From: JBBIJR01 sp037445875
GTDB taxonomy: Bacteria > CLD3 > SB21
NCBI GenBank assembly: GCA_037445875.1
Contig: JBBIJR010000042.1
Coordinates: 1 to 30,282, forward strand
DNA length: 30,282 nt
Direction: 5' to 3'
Every line of letters starts with the position of its first letter. Position 1 is the first letter of the stretch. The notes beneath the pieces are model-generated. The model was not told where the DNA came from. It made no database searches and was given only the letters and a program-made list of their open reading frames with translations. The position numbers and the translations under genes are program-made. Positions 16,401 to 28,400 of this stretch are shown here, in pieces.

Positions 16401-19400
16401 GTCCGCTGGCCGCTGGGCAGGTTGACACGCAACGTATCCTGGCTCGACAACCTGAGTACCGAATCCACCGCCACTGAGAACGTCTCCTGAATCGGGTCGA
16501 GCGAGTTCTGCACGAGAAAGCGTCTCGACTCGATCATCGTTGAATCGCCGGCCGCCAGAACAAACATGCTGTCGCTGATGGTCGGAATCGTCGAACTTGT
16601 GAAATGCAGCCAGACCCGCGCAGCCTCCTGACCGACATTCCTGAAATACGCTTTCATGCGGACGGTTTCGTTCTTGTTTATGAACCCGGCACGGTAGGTC
16701 GTGTCCACATTCATCGCCACCAGCTCGATGTTCGCCGGCGACAGTACCCGGATGGAATCCACTTGCGCCGTCGAGTCCAGCGTGATCGAGTCGGCCGTGA
16801 ACTGGCTCGGGTCGTACTGGTCCGCTGCGCCCAGGTACGTCAACAGATAGGTCTGTCCCAGCGGTGCCGCATTTCGGACTCGATAGAAGCGCTCGAACGA
16901 TGCGGGTCCGGAATCCACGTTGACCGGCGCGGTCTGGCTGAGCAAAACCCACTGGGACGTCACGTCCTGGCCGCTATTCACGAATCGGTTATTCACGGAA
17001 AGGCCGAACGCCGAGTTCTGGCCGTCGTTTCGGACCTTGAAGTGGACACGGACGTTCTCCTGACCCTGGGACGCGGAATCGAGGGCAATATCCACCGTAT
17101 CGATCACCAGCAGGGCCGGTTTGCGCACCACCAGCGTGTCGGCGGTCATCTCCAGTGTCAGCCGGACCGGCGTGATCTCCGCTGTTACGGTGTCGAGAAC
17201 CGTACCTACCAGGCGCATCTTGGCCGTGTCTGTCGGGAAGCGGTATGATCCCGCGGGCAAGGCCACGCCGAGTTTCTTGAAGAGCAACTGCGATTCGCTG
17301 CTGTCGCCGAGCGTGCCGGTCACCGAATCGAGGTCCGCCCGGAAGGAATCGCCCACCGCCACGTTGCGGAACAGCACGTACGAACTGTCCGCCTTCAACC
17401 GGATGGTGAACGGACCGGTGTTGTTGACGTTGATTCGGAAGGCCGTGACCTGATTCTGCGAAACCGTATCCGGATCGAGGACCGTGATGTTGTAGCGGCT
17501 GATCAGTTCGGGATCGACCGTGCGCACGCTGAACACGACGCTGTCGGAGAGACCGCCGACCAATCCCGTCGCCCTGGCCAGATTCTCTCCCTCCGAGAGA
17601 CCGGACGTGTACGTGACTTGCACCTGTCCCAGGACGTTTGTGACAGTGTCTTTCTGTGACAGACCGCCGATATGGCCGCCGCCCTGACCGTTCACCACAG
17701 CGAACCTGACCGGGAGACCGTTGACAGGATTGCCGAAGGTATCAATGGCCGTCACCGAAAGCGGCCGGCTCTTGCCGACGATCACATCGAGGAACCGGAC
17801 CGTATCGCTTTGCGTGAATTGTTGAACGGTCGTATGCACCACCGTGATCGAGTCGCTCAGTTTTTCGGTTCCAGACCCGATGGCCGTGGCGCGCACCTGG
17901 AAGTTCAGCTGCGCCACCGTATTCCGGCCGTTGAACGAAACCACGCCGTTGCTCAGCTGGGCCGCAGCGGGCAGGAAGGAGGCGCCGGCGGACGGCGCAC
18001 CGGAGAGCACGACGGTCGACGTATCCAGCACCGCCAGATTGTTGTACTGGTCGAATGCCCGTACCGTGATCGCATGGTATTGACCTGCGATCCAGTTCGT
18101 GGCGAGCGTTATCGTCAGATACGAGATCGGTGCCGGGATAATGTCGAGTACGAACGTCGTCGTGTCGCCGCTGTTGTACGGCAGGAACGCCTTGACGCGG
18201 ATCGTCTGAATGGTCGTCGGAGCATGGAATGTCACGCGCGCCTGACCGCTCGTATTCGTGCGTACGATCGTGTCCGTCGTCGTGAACGCAGGGTTAAATC
18301 CTCCACTGTCCGGCTGGATCACGAACCGCACGCTGCTGTCCGGAACCACGTTGCCAAACCGGTCAAGGACGTTTACGGTCAGCACGGCGGAGGATTTCAC
18401 GGGGATCGTCACCGTGTCCGTGATCAGGCCATTGTCCGCCAGTACCGTGTCGGCCCGTGCGCTCGTAACGGTTACCAGCCGGGTGACGGTGTTCGACACA
18501 ATTTTGAAGTTGTCGTCGACCGAATCCCGCGCGGACGCCTGGGCGGAGAAATTGACCGTTCCCAGATCGACGCTGGAGACCTGGTAGGTCCACCGGATCG
18601 TCGCGTTCTGGCCGCTGTCCAGGCGGGTCGGATTGATCGCCGGCCCACTGAGGAGGGTCACTCGTCCGCCGCCGGTGCTGTCCACCGCAAGGTTCTCCAC
18701 GGACAGATTCGTGGCGACCGATCCGCTGTCGTTCGTGACCTTCATCCGGAGTTCAAACACGTCTCCGGCAGCGAGTTTGCTGTTGGTGACCACAGTATCG
18801 TTCTTGTAGATGCGGAAGCTGTCGGCCAACGCCAGCAGCACGGCCGAATTGTACACGCGCAGGGAATCGGCACGGTACAGCGTATCGCGCACCGTCAGGG
18901 CCGCGTTCAGCGAATCAAGACCGCTGGCGCGGGTCGAAAGCACATGTACACCAAGGCGGGCGCCTGCCGTGAGACGGTACAATTGTGTAAAGTTCACAGT
19001 TTGTCCCGCCCCGATGCTGGACGGCCGGTCGGAGCTCTGCAGCACCCAGTTGTTCGTCACGTCGTCCACGCCCGTGCCGAAGCTGTCGGCCGCGCTGAAG
19101 TTGAGCGCGTCCACGCCTCCGGTATTCGTGACGGTGTAATTGACGGTCAAGCTATCCTGGCCGCGCACCGCCGTCGTCTTGACGATGTTCACCGCATCCA
19201 CGCGCAGGGCGGCCGGTGTCCGCACTTCCATCACATCCAGATCGGCGTTCCCGAAGCCGAAGATCAACGTATCGAGCGTACCCGCCGAGGTGTCAAGAAC
19301 GGTACCATACAAGACCAGGCGAGCGCTGTCGGTCACCGACGGATAGAATGCCGGATCGAGATTGACCGCCGCCGAACGGAAGGTCAATTGGGATTCTCCG

Positions 19401-22400
19401 CCTGCCGTTAACGAGCGGTTCACCAACGTATCCAATCTGGACAGATACGTCGCACCGCTGCCGGTGTTGCGGAATTCAATATAGGAGGAATCGCCCACCA
19501 AGGTGATCGGGAACGAGCCGTCGTTGCGGAAGCTGGCCCGGAAGGCCACAACCTGGCCCTGAGAAATAACGGGCGGCTGCAGCGAGCCGGCCACAAATTT
19601 TGCATTGGCGTCAATGGAATCGGTGATCACAAAGAAATACATCGAATCCGGCGAGCCGACGATCGTTGTGGTTGCACTGACGAGATTAACCCCGACGGAG
19701 TCGCCCGTGCGGTACAGCACGGACGCAAAGCCGTCCGTATCGGTCGAATCCGAGCTGGGACCTATGATAATGCCGTTCTGGCTCGGGTGGATCACCGTGA
19801 ACCGCACGACCGTATCCTGGACGGGGTTGTTGAACCGGTCGATGACGCGGGCCGTCAACGTGATCGAATTGCTGAACGCCACCGCACTGTCGACTCGGAC
19901 GCTGTCCACGAAGCGGTAGGCCGCGGCGTGATGCACGTTCAGCGCCTGGCTGGTCACCTGCGTCTGTGCCGTCTGCGCCTGCGCCCGAAGCTGCATGAAC
20001 ACCCTCGCCAGCGTGTCCTGAGCCGTCACCGTCACCTGCCCGCCCGAAAGCGGCTCCACCGACGAAGGCACAAACGTCGCCGTCGGAGTGGCCACCAGTT
20101 GCGTGAACATGACGTTATCGGATGCGTTCGTCGCCAGGTTCGCAAACTCATCATACGCCCGCACCGTCACCGCCTGGCCCGCTCCCGCCGTCCAGTTCGC
20201 CGCCACCGCCATCGTCAAAAACGCGATCGAACGCGGCTGCGTCGTCACCGTGAACGTCAAACTGTCCGCCGCCGCCATCGGCAGCGTCACCCGGATCGAA
20301 CTGACCACCGGCACCGTGCCCGTATACACCACCACCGCCGCCCGGCCGTCCACCCCCGACAGCACCGTCGTGTCCTGCGTCAGCAGCGTCGTGTCGTTGA
20401 ATCCCGCCGCTCCCCCAACCACCCGGAACCGAACCGGCTCGGAGGCCACCACGTTCTGGAACGTGTCCCGTACCACCACCACCAACTGCGTCGTGTTCCG
20501 TACCGGCAACGTCGTCGCTAACGCACTGACCGCCACCACCGTGTCCGCCGCCGCATGACCCATCGTCACCAACCGGCTCACCGTGTTCGACACCACTTTC
20601 TGATTATCGTTCACCGAATCCTGTCCCTGTGCCCGCGACACAAAATTCACCGTCCCCAGGCCCGCATCCTGAACCCGGAACGTCCACCGGATCGTCGTCG
20701 CCTGGCCGCTGTCCAGCCTCGCCGAACCGATCACCGGTCCACCCAGCAGCGTCACCCTCCCCCCTCCGCTCGAATCGATCTCCAGCGTGTCCACCCCCAA
20801 CGCCGTCACCACACTCCCGCTGTCGTGCTTGACCTTCATCCGCAATTCAAACACATCCCCCGCCGAAAGCTTGCTCGTCACCACCACCGTGTCGTTCTTA
20901 TACACCCGGAAACTGTCCGCCTGCGCCAGCAACACCGACCCGTTATACACCCGAAGCGAATCCACCCCATACACCGTGTCCCGCGTCACATACGACCCGT
21001 TGAGCGAATCCACTCCGCTCAACCGCGTCGACAATACATGCACCCCAAGCTTCGTCCCCGTCGCCAGACGATACATCTGACTGAAATTCACCGTCTGTCC
21101 CCCCGCCACGCTCGACGGACGAGTCGTACTCTGCAATACCCAACTCGTCGTCGTGTTCGTCCCGTTGCTCCCCATGCTGTCCGTCACACCAAAACTCAGC
21201 GCCGCTACCTCCCCCGCGTTCGTCACCGTGTAGTTCACTACAATACTGTCCTGACCCCGCACACCCGCCAGCTTCACCACGTCCACCGCATCGACGCGCA
21301 AGTCCGCCGGCACACGCACCTTCAGCGTGTCCATGTCCGCGTTCCCGAACGTGAACACCAGCGTATCGAGCGTGCCCGTCGCCGAATCCAGCACCGTACC
21401 GTAGAGCACCACCCGCGCGCTGTCACTCGACGACGGATACGCCCCCGCATCCAGATTGACCGCTGCGGAAAGGAACGTCAGTTCCGATACCCCGTCCGGT
21501 GCCAGACTCCGGTTCACCAGCGTGTCCAACTTCACATTATAAGTAGACCCGCTGCCCGTGTTGCGAAACTCCAGCAACGTCGAATCCCCCACCAGCGTGA
21601 TCGGGAACGTCCCGTCGTTGCGGAACTTGATCCGGAACGCCGCGTTCTGGCCCCGCGATACCTCCGCCGGCACGAGCGTCCCCGCCACATACTTCGCATT
21701 CGCATTGATCGAATCGGTGATGATCGTGAAATACACACTGTCCGGTGAGCCCGTCACCGTCGTCGTCGCCGTCACCAGGTTCACTCCCACCGAATCGCCC
21801 GTCTTATACGTGATCGTCGCAAAACCGCTCGCGTCCGTCGAATCGGAGCCCGGGCCCACAATCGCACCGTTCTGGCTCGGATGGATCACCGTAAAGCGAA
21901 CCACCGTGTCCTGCACCGGATTATTGTAAGCATCCAACACCCGAGCCGTCAGCACCACCGAATTCCCGAATGCCACGTTGCTGTCCACCACCACGCTGTC
22001 CACGAAGCGGTAGGCCGCGGCGTGATGCACGTTCAGCGCCTGGCTGGTCACCTGCGTCTGTGCCGTCTGCGCCTGCGCCCGAAGCTGCATGAACACCCTC
22101 GCCAGCGTGTCCTGAGCCGTCACCGTCACCTGCCCGCCCGAAAGCGGCTCCACCGACGAAGGCACAAACGTCGCCGTCGGAGTGGCCACCAGTTGCGTGA
22201 ACATGACGTTATCGGATGCGTTCGTCGCCAGGTTCGCAAACTCATCATACGCCCGCACCGTCACCGCCTGGCCCGCTCCCGCCGTCCAGTTCGCCGCCAC
22301 CGCCATCGTCAAAAACGCGATCGAACGCGGCTGCGTCGTCACCGTGAACGTCAAACTGTCCGCCGCCGCCATCGGCAGCGTCACCCGGATCGAACTGACC

Positions 22401-25400
22401 ACCGGCACCGTGCCCGTATACACCACCACCGCCGCCCGGCCGTCCACCCCCGACAGCACCGTCGTGTCCTGCGTCAGCAGCGTCGTGTCGTTGAATCCCG
22501 CCGCTCCCCCAACCACCCGGAACCGAACCGGCTCGGAGGCCACCACGTTCTGGAACGTGTCCCGTACCACCACCACCAACTGCGTCGTGTTCCGTACCGG
22601 CAACGTCGTCGCTAACGCACTGACCGCCACCACCGTGTCCGCCGCCGCATGACCCATCGTCACCAACCGGCTCACCGTGTTCGACACCACTTTCTGATTA
22701 TCGTTCACCGAATCCTGTCCCTGTGCCCGCGACACAAAATTCACCGTCCCCAGGCCCGCATCCTGAACCCGGAACGTCCACCGGATCGTCGTCGCCTGGC
22801 CGCTGTCCAGCCTCGCCGAACCGATCACCGGTCCACCCAGCAGCGTCACCCTCCCCCCTCCGCTCGAATCGATCTCCAGCGTGTCCACCCCCAACGCCGT
22901 CACCACACTCCCGCTGTCGTGCTTGACCTTCATCCGCAATTCAAACACATCCCCCGCCGAAAGCTTGCTCGTCACCACCACCGTGTCGTTCTTATACACC
23001 CGGAAACTGTCCGCCTGCGCCAGCAACACCGACCCGTTATACACCCGAAGCGAATCCACCCCATACACCGTGTCCCGCGTCACATACGACCCGTTGAGCG
23101 AATCCACTCCGCTCAACCGCGTCGACAATACATGCACCCCAAGCTTCGTCCCCGTCGCCAGACGATACATCTGACTGAAATTCACCGTCTGTCCCCCCGC
23201 CACGCTCGACGGACGAGTCGTACTCTGCAATACCCAACTCGTCGTCGTGTTCGTCCCGTTGCTCCCCATGCTGTCCGTCACACCAAAACTCAGCGCCGCT
23301 ACCTCCCCCGCGTTCGTCACCGTGTAGTTCACTACAATACTGTCCTGACCCCGCACACCCGCCAGCTTCACCACGTCCACCGCATCGACGCGCAGATCGG
23401 CGGGACTCAGCACGCTGAGAGTATCCAGAACACCCTGATTATTGAAGCTAAATGCCAGCGTATCGAGCTGGCCGGTGATGGAATCGAGCACCGTGCCGTA
23501 CAGCATGATCCGTGCACTGTCGCTGGTTGATGGGTAACGTCCTGCAGGCAGATCTACCGTATCCGAACGGAAGGTCAACTGCGACACGCCGCCGGGAGCG
23601 AGGCTGCGATTGACGGTGGTGTCCAGCAAGGTGCGGTACGTCGCCCCGCTGCCCGGATTGCGGAACTCCAATGACGTCGAATCGCCCACAAGCGTGATCG
23701 GGAAGTTGCCCGCATTCAGGAAGCTGACTCTGAACGGGACGATCTGCCCGCGGGACACGGCGTCCGGCGTAAGGCTGCCCGCCACATACTGGGCGCCCGC
23801 GTCGATCGAGTCACCGGCGATAAAAAACATCGTAGTGTCCGGGAAACCCGGAATCGTGAGAGGCGAAAGACCCTGCGCACTGACAATGTTCTCTCCAACG
23901 TCGTTCCCCACCTGATACTGTACGCTTGCCCGACCGGTGGTGTCCGTCGCCGTAATGTTCGACGTGGCGAAGAATCCGCCATTGCTCGAGTCGATGATGG
24001 TAAACACCACCATCGTGTCCGCCACCGGATTGCCGAATACATCAAGCACGCGGGCCGTTAGTGTTTTCACGTTGGAAATGCGAGCCGTCAACGTCAATAG
24101 CGAATCCTGGAACCTCTGGGCCGCTGCGTGGCGAACCCTGATCGCCGGACTCAGTCCCTGAGTTCCCGTGCCCGAGGCCACAGCCTGGATCTGCATTAAC
24201 GCCCTGGCGATGGAATCGTGGGCGGTGAAAATTGCAAGGCCGTTGGTCAGCGACTGGCTGTTTCCGGCCGGGAAGGTTACCGTCCCGGAGAACAACGGTG
24301 TCAGCGTGACGGAATTGGCTGCATTCGTGGCCACATTGGCAAACTGGTCGTACGCCGTCACAGTAATCGGCGTATCCTGGCCCGCAATCCAGATCGAGGA
24401 GGAAGCCACCAGGAGCGACGAAATGGCCCTCGGCTGCGTGACAATATTGAATACCACACTGTCATCGGCTGTTGAAAGCAAACGCGCCACTACCCGGTTC
24501 GTCATTGGAAGGGTGGATGTGTACAACCGGATCGTGGCCACACCCGTCGTGTTGCTGTTCACGACCGCTGAAGTATCCACCCGCGACGTGTCGGTGAATC
24601 CTCCGTCTCCGTTCGTAACGGTGAATCGAACGGAATCGATGTTGGCGATGACATTACCCTTCTTTACGACGACCGACAGATCGGTGAACGTATAAACCTG
24701 AATCGTATCGTCCATCGCGCTCACCGGCAGAAGCGTGTCGGCCCTCGGCGGGGTGATCGTGAGGAACGTCGTGGCCGTGTTGCTCAGGAGGATCGAATCC
24801 GTCGTCGCGTCCCTGCCCTGGATTCGCACGGAGAAATTGACCGAGCCGCTGCTGTCGGCACGATATCGCCACTCGAATTGTGCAGAATCCCCTGCCGACA
24901 GGATCAATGAATCCGGCGTTGGACCGGCGTAAAGAGCCGGAATGGATGATCCTTCCGTCATCGGACTCGTCGGGACGGGAACGATGCTCCGGAGCGTCGC
25001 GCCGCCGTTGTTACGGACCTTCAGACGGACGAGGAAGGAATCATTGGCAAACACCGTGCCGGTCAGGTCGCCGGTGAGCTGGTACACTTTGAAACTGTCG
25101 GCAATTGCGACGGATCCCTTTAGAACTTTGACACTATCCGTAAAGGCCTGGAGAAGTCCGGAGAAGGTATTGTCGTTTTCCTCACCGCTCAGCCGCAGTT
25201 CCGGATAGTACACGGAGTCGGCACGCAGATTGACCAGGGCCGAATTGAACGGCAGCTGCCGCGTCGCTCCGCCCGCCACATACACCGTATCCGTGAGATT
25301 GACCTTCAGGGAATCCACATCACGAAGGACCAATACGGTGGTCGGGTTCAGCAGAAGCGTGGCCCCTCCGCTGTTGGTCACCGAGAGGGTGAAGTTTACA

Positions 25401-28400
25401 AACGTTCCGTTGTTAATCGTGTCCGGGGTAAGCGTGTTAAGCACGTACTGCAGCAACGGCGGCGTCTGGATATCCACGCTGTCGGCAACGGCGCGGACCG
25501 TATCCACGGTTCGCTTGAGACTGTTCTGATCCCTTCCGAATGCATGGGCGTACGTCGTCATGAACCCCGAGGGCGCCGTCGAACTCATGTCCATCGTAAA
25601 CGTGTAGAGCACGGAATCACCGCCCGCTACCGTCACCGTTCCAATCGGCACGGTTTGCGTGTCTACAAAGGAATTCGTATTCAACACCGGTCCATAGAAG
25701 TGGACGAGCCGTACGCTGTCGATGAGCGCCGTCGCTTCTCCGTTGTTTCGAATCCGCACGGTCGCAGCAACATTCTGCTGCCCCTGGGTCGCACTTTCAC
25801 GGGCCACTTCCAGGTTGCTTACCTGAATGGCAGCCGGGAATTGTACCACCCAGCTGTCGACGGTGGTGGCCGCGGAATCGTATATGGGGTTGCCGAAGAA
25901 GTCTCGGCCGTGGAGGACGGCATCAAAGAACACCTGGCCCGTATCGGCCGTCGCTCCAATATTGATCTTGAACGTCAGCGGCTTGATCACATTGGAAGAG
26001 ATGGTATCGCTGAGGTCCGAGTACGGCACGACCTCGAATCCCGCCGCGAGGGGCGCGAGGCTTTCGTCAAAGAACTGCACCCGTACCGTATCGATGTTAG
26101 CCAGCAGGCTGCTGAAATTCTGTACCGTGACGGTTAGCGTTACGCTGTCCTGGCTGCGACTTACGGTTGCTGGAAGGGAGGCTGTGCTGATCAGCGTCAG
26201 CGTACCGCCGCCGCCCGGATTGAGGATAAGCAGGGTATCGCGACCCGTGGACGTGACGGATAAGGCCTTGCCGGTCAACAGATCGAGACCGGAAACCGCC
26301 GCTCCGATGGAATCCAGGCCCACGCCGGAATTGGATCGAACGCCTGCTGTGAAATTATACACCCTAGTTGCGTAACCCGGAAGCGTATCCGGCAGCGACT
26401 GAGTCAGGACCGTATCGTACAAGCCGACCTTGAAGAGCGTCTGCAGCAGGTCCACACGTGCCGGCGAACCGCCGTCGTTGGCCACGGTCACGTCAATCGG
26501 AATGCCTGGTTGTCCGACGAAGACCGTATCTTCCGTGGGCGTAACCACCGAAGCAATGCGGAAACGCGCCCGAGTGCGGACCAGAATCGAATCGGTCTCA
26601 AACGCGTCGGCAACGTTGACAGTCAACTGACTGTTTCGGTCCCTAACCTTCGCACTGGCATGGACCACGATGCTGCCCGTATCTGCCGTCGAGCCGACGT
26701 TGAATTTGAACGTGTAGTATTTCGACGAACCGCCCTGAACCGTATCCGGCAAGGACGTTCCGCTGAGAAACGAAGAGTAGCCCGAAACGGATGCGCCGGC
26801 CCTTCGGAAGTAGAGGTTCAGCGAGTCAACCACGGCACGGGCTTCTGCGGCATTGGAGATCCTGGCCACGACCGTAATGCTGTCGGCGGACTGGGCCGTG
26901 GTGTCGCCCAGAACATGCACGCTGTCAATCGTCAACGTGGCCAGCGTGACGGCCGTCTGCACCGTCAGACTGTCACCGCCCGTGGTCAGCGTCGTGTCAA
27001 ATACCCCGCCGTTCTCTGTTCCTCTCAGCACCATCACGCCTTGATACGCTCCGGAAGTGATTGCCGCAGGGAGCGTATCGAATGTCAACGTCGTCACGAA
27101 CCCGCCGCCCTTGACGGCCTGCGAAACAAGTAGGAATGCGCTGTCCGTCCCAAACCTCACGTAGGTGAGCGAAGGATCCAGTATGACCTGTGCCGTCGAG
27201 TCATTGCGGACGTTCAGCCGGAAGCTGACGTTCTGTCCCTCGGAGACAGGCGTAGGTTGCAGCGTCCCGGCGACGTAAGACAATTCCGCCGCGGACTGCA
27301 CCAGGATGCTGTCGCGCTCCGTGGCCGAGGTGTCGCTAAAACTGAATCCGCCGCTCGTGCCGACGTAGAAAGCGTTCAGGTAGATCTTGCCCGTTGGGGA
27401 CGAAGGCCGGACGACTAGCGTATCGCTGAAAGTGCGAAGCCCATCGGGCGCAATGGACGCTGTGTCGAGTGTGCCGACGCGTTGGAATACACCGGTTGCG
27501 CTCGGCAGAATCTGATAGTCCAGGGTCTGCATCGAAACGCTGCTGGTATTTCGCACGACCACCTGAACAATGATCGTGTCTCCCCGACTGAATACCTTGG
27601 GTGGCGGTGCGATCGTCGACACTACTTCGACACCCAGAACCTGCAACTCGTTGGGATCGGTTTCCAGTGTCCCCGTTATCGAATCGGCGAACGAAACGAA
27701 CTTGCCTCGAACGTCGATCTTGGGAGTATAGCTGTTACCCGTTATATTGACGTCGACCGTGTCCGTTCTGAAATCGAGGGTATCCACACTTTGGCCGCGA
27801 AGCAGGCTGTCGCCGAACGTCAGGCTGGCCTGATAGCTGCGGACCCCGTCCGTAAATCGGATTTGCGTAAGGTTCGTATCGAGCTTGATGGCATACGGTC
27901 CGAGATTCCTGACCTGCAGCGAGAAACTGATGACCGTGTCGCGGCGAATGCGGTCCGGCTCCAGAGTTCCGCTGGCGTATAAGAGGTTATACAGCCGGAA
28001 ATCGGCCGATGCGCTCGCCAGCGTGTTGGATGCGCGAATCAGGGTACTGTCACCCGCCAGGAGTTGAACCTGAATCGACGAGATACCGCTGGAGTTGGTC
28101 AGTGAGCTGTCGATATCGACAAACGCAGCCGCACCGGACAACACGGTGTATTTGACGAACACATTAGGCACCGGGTTGCCGAACGGATCCCGGACCAGCG
28201 ACTTGAGCGTTATCGCACGTCCGTTCGCAATGCCGGTCAGGGAATCGCCGGCTACCTTAAACACGCTGTCCGGCGGCGCACTCGGAACGGTCGCCGTAAA
28301 GCGGACCGTGTCAATACCCGGCAGGAATGCCCGCACGGTGTCGAAGCCTGTAACACGGCGGACCTGCCAGATGGCTTCTGCGAGGCCGGCGGCGGTGCTG

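Larger units (their letters stand above)
17111..23395 (-). repeat. three consecutive ~698-codon super-repeats within the giant gene
   Basis: The anchor Leu of a CARDB-like motif (ADLRVDAV, ADLRVDAV, AALRVDAV, then ALLVIDTV) occurs at 23395, 21301, 19207 and 17110. The spacings are 2094, 2094 and 2097 nt, that is 698, 698 and 699 codons. Each unit has the same order: a LRVDAV domain, an ADSFRVYK domain, about three Big_1-like Ig domains, and a YVAGTL/VSRGQ domain. The first two units are nearly the same; the third is clearly diverged. A partial further unit (the last four domains) precedes them at about 24740-23396. Confidence 0.85.

Noticed and set aside
17672..23530. Long Arg/His-rich open frames on the plus strand within the giant gene
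   Set aside because: They are antisense shadows of Asp/Thr/Val-rich codons. The Arg/His-rich low-complexity text repeats only because the underlying 1.4-kb DNA repeats.
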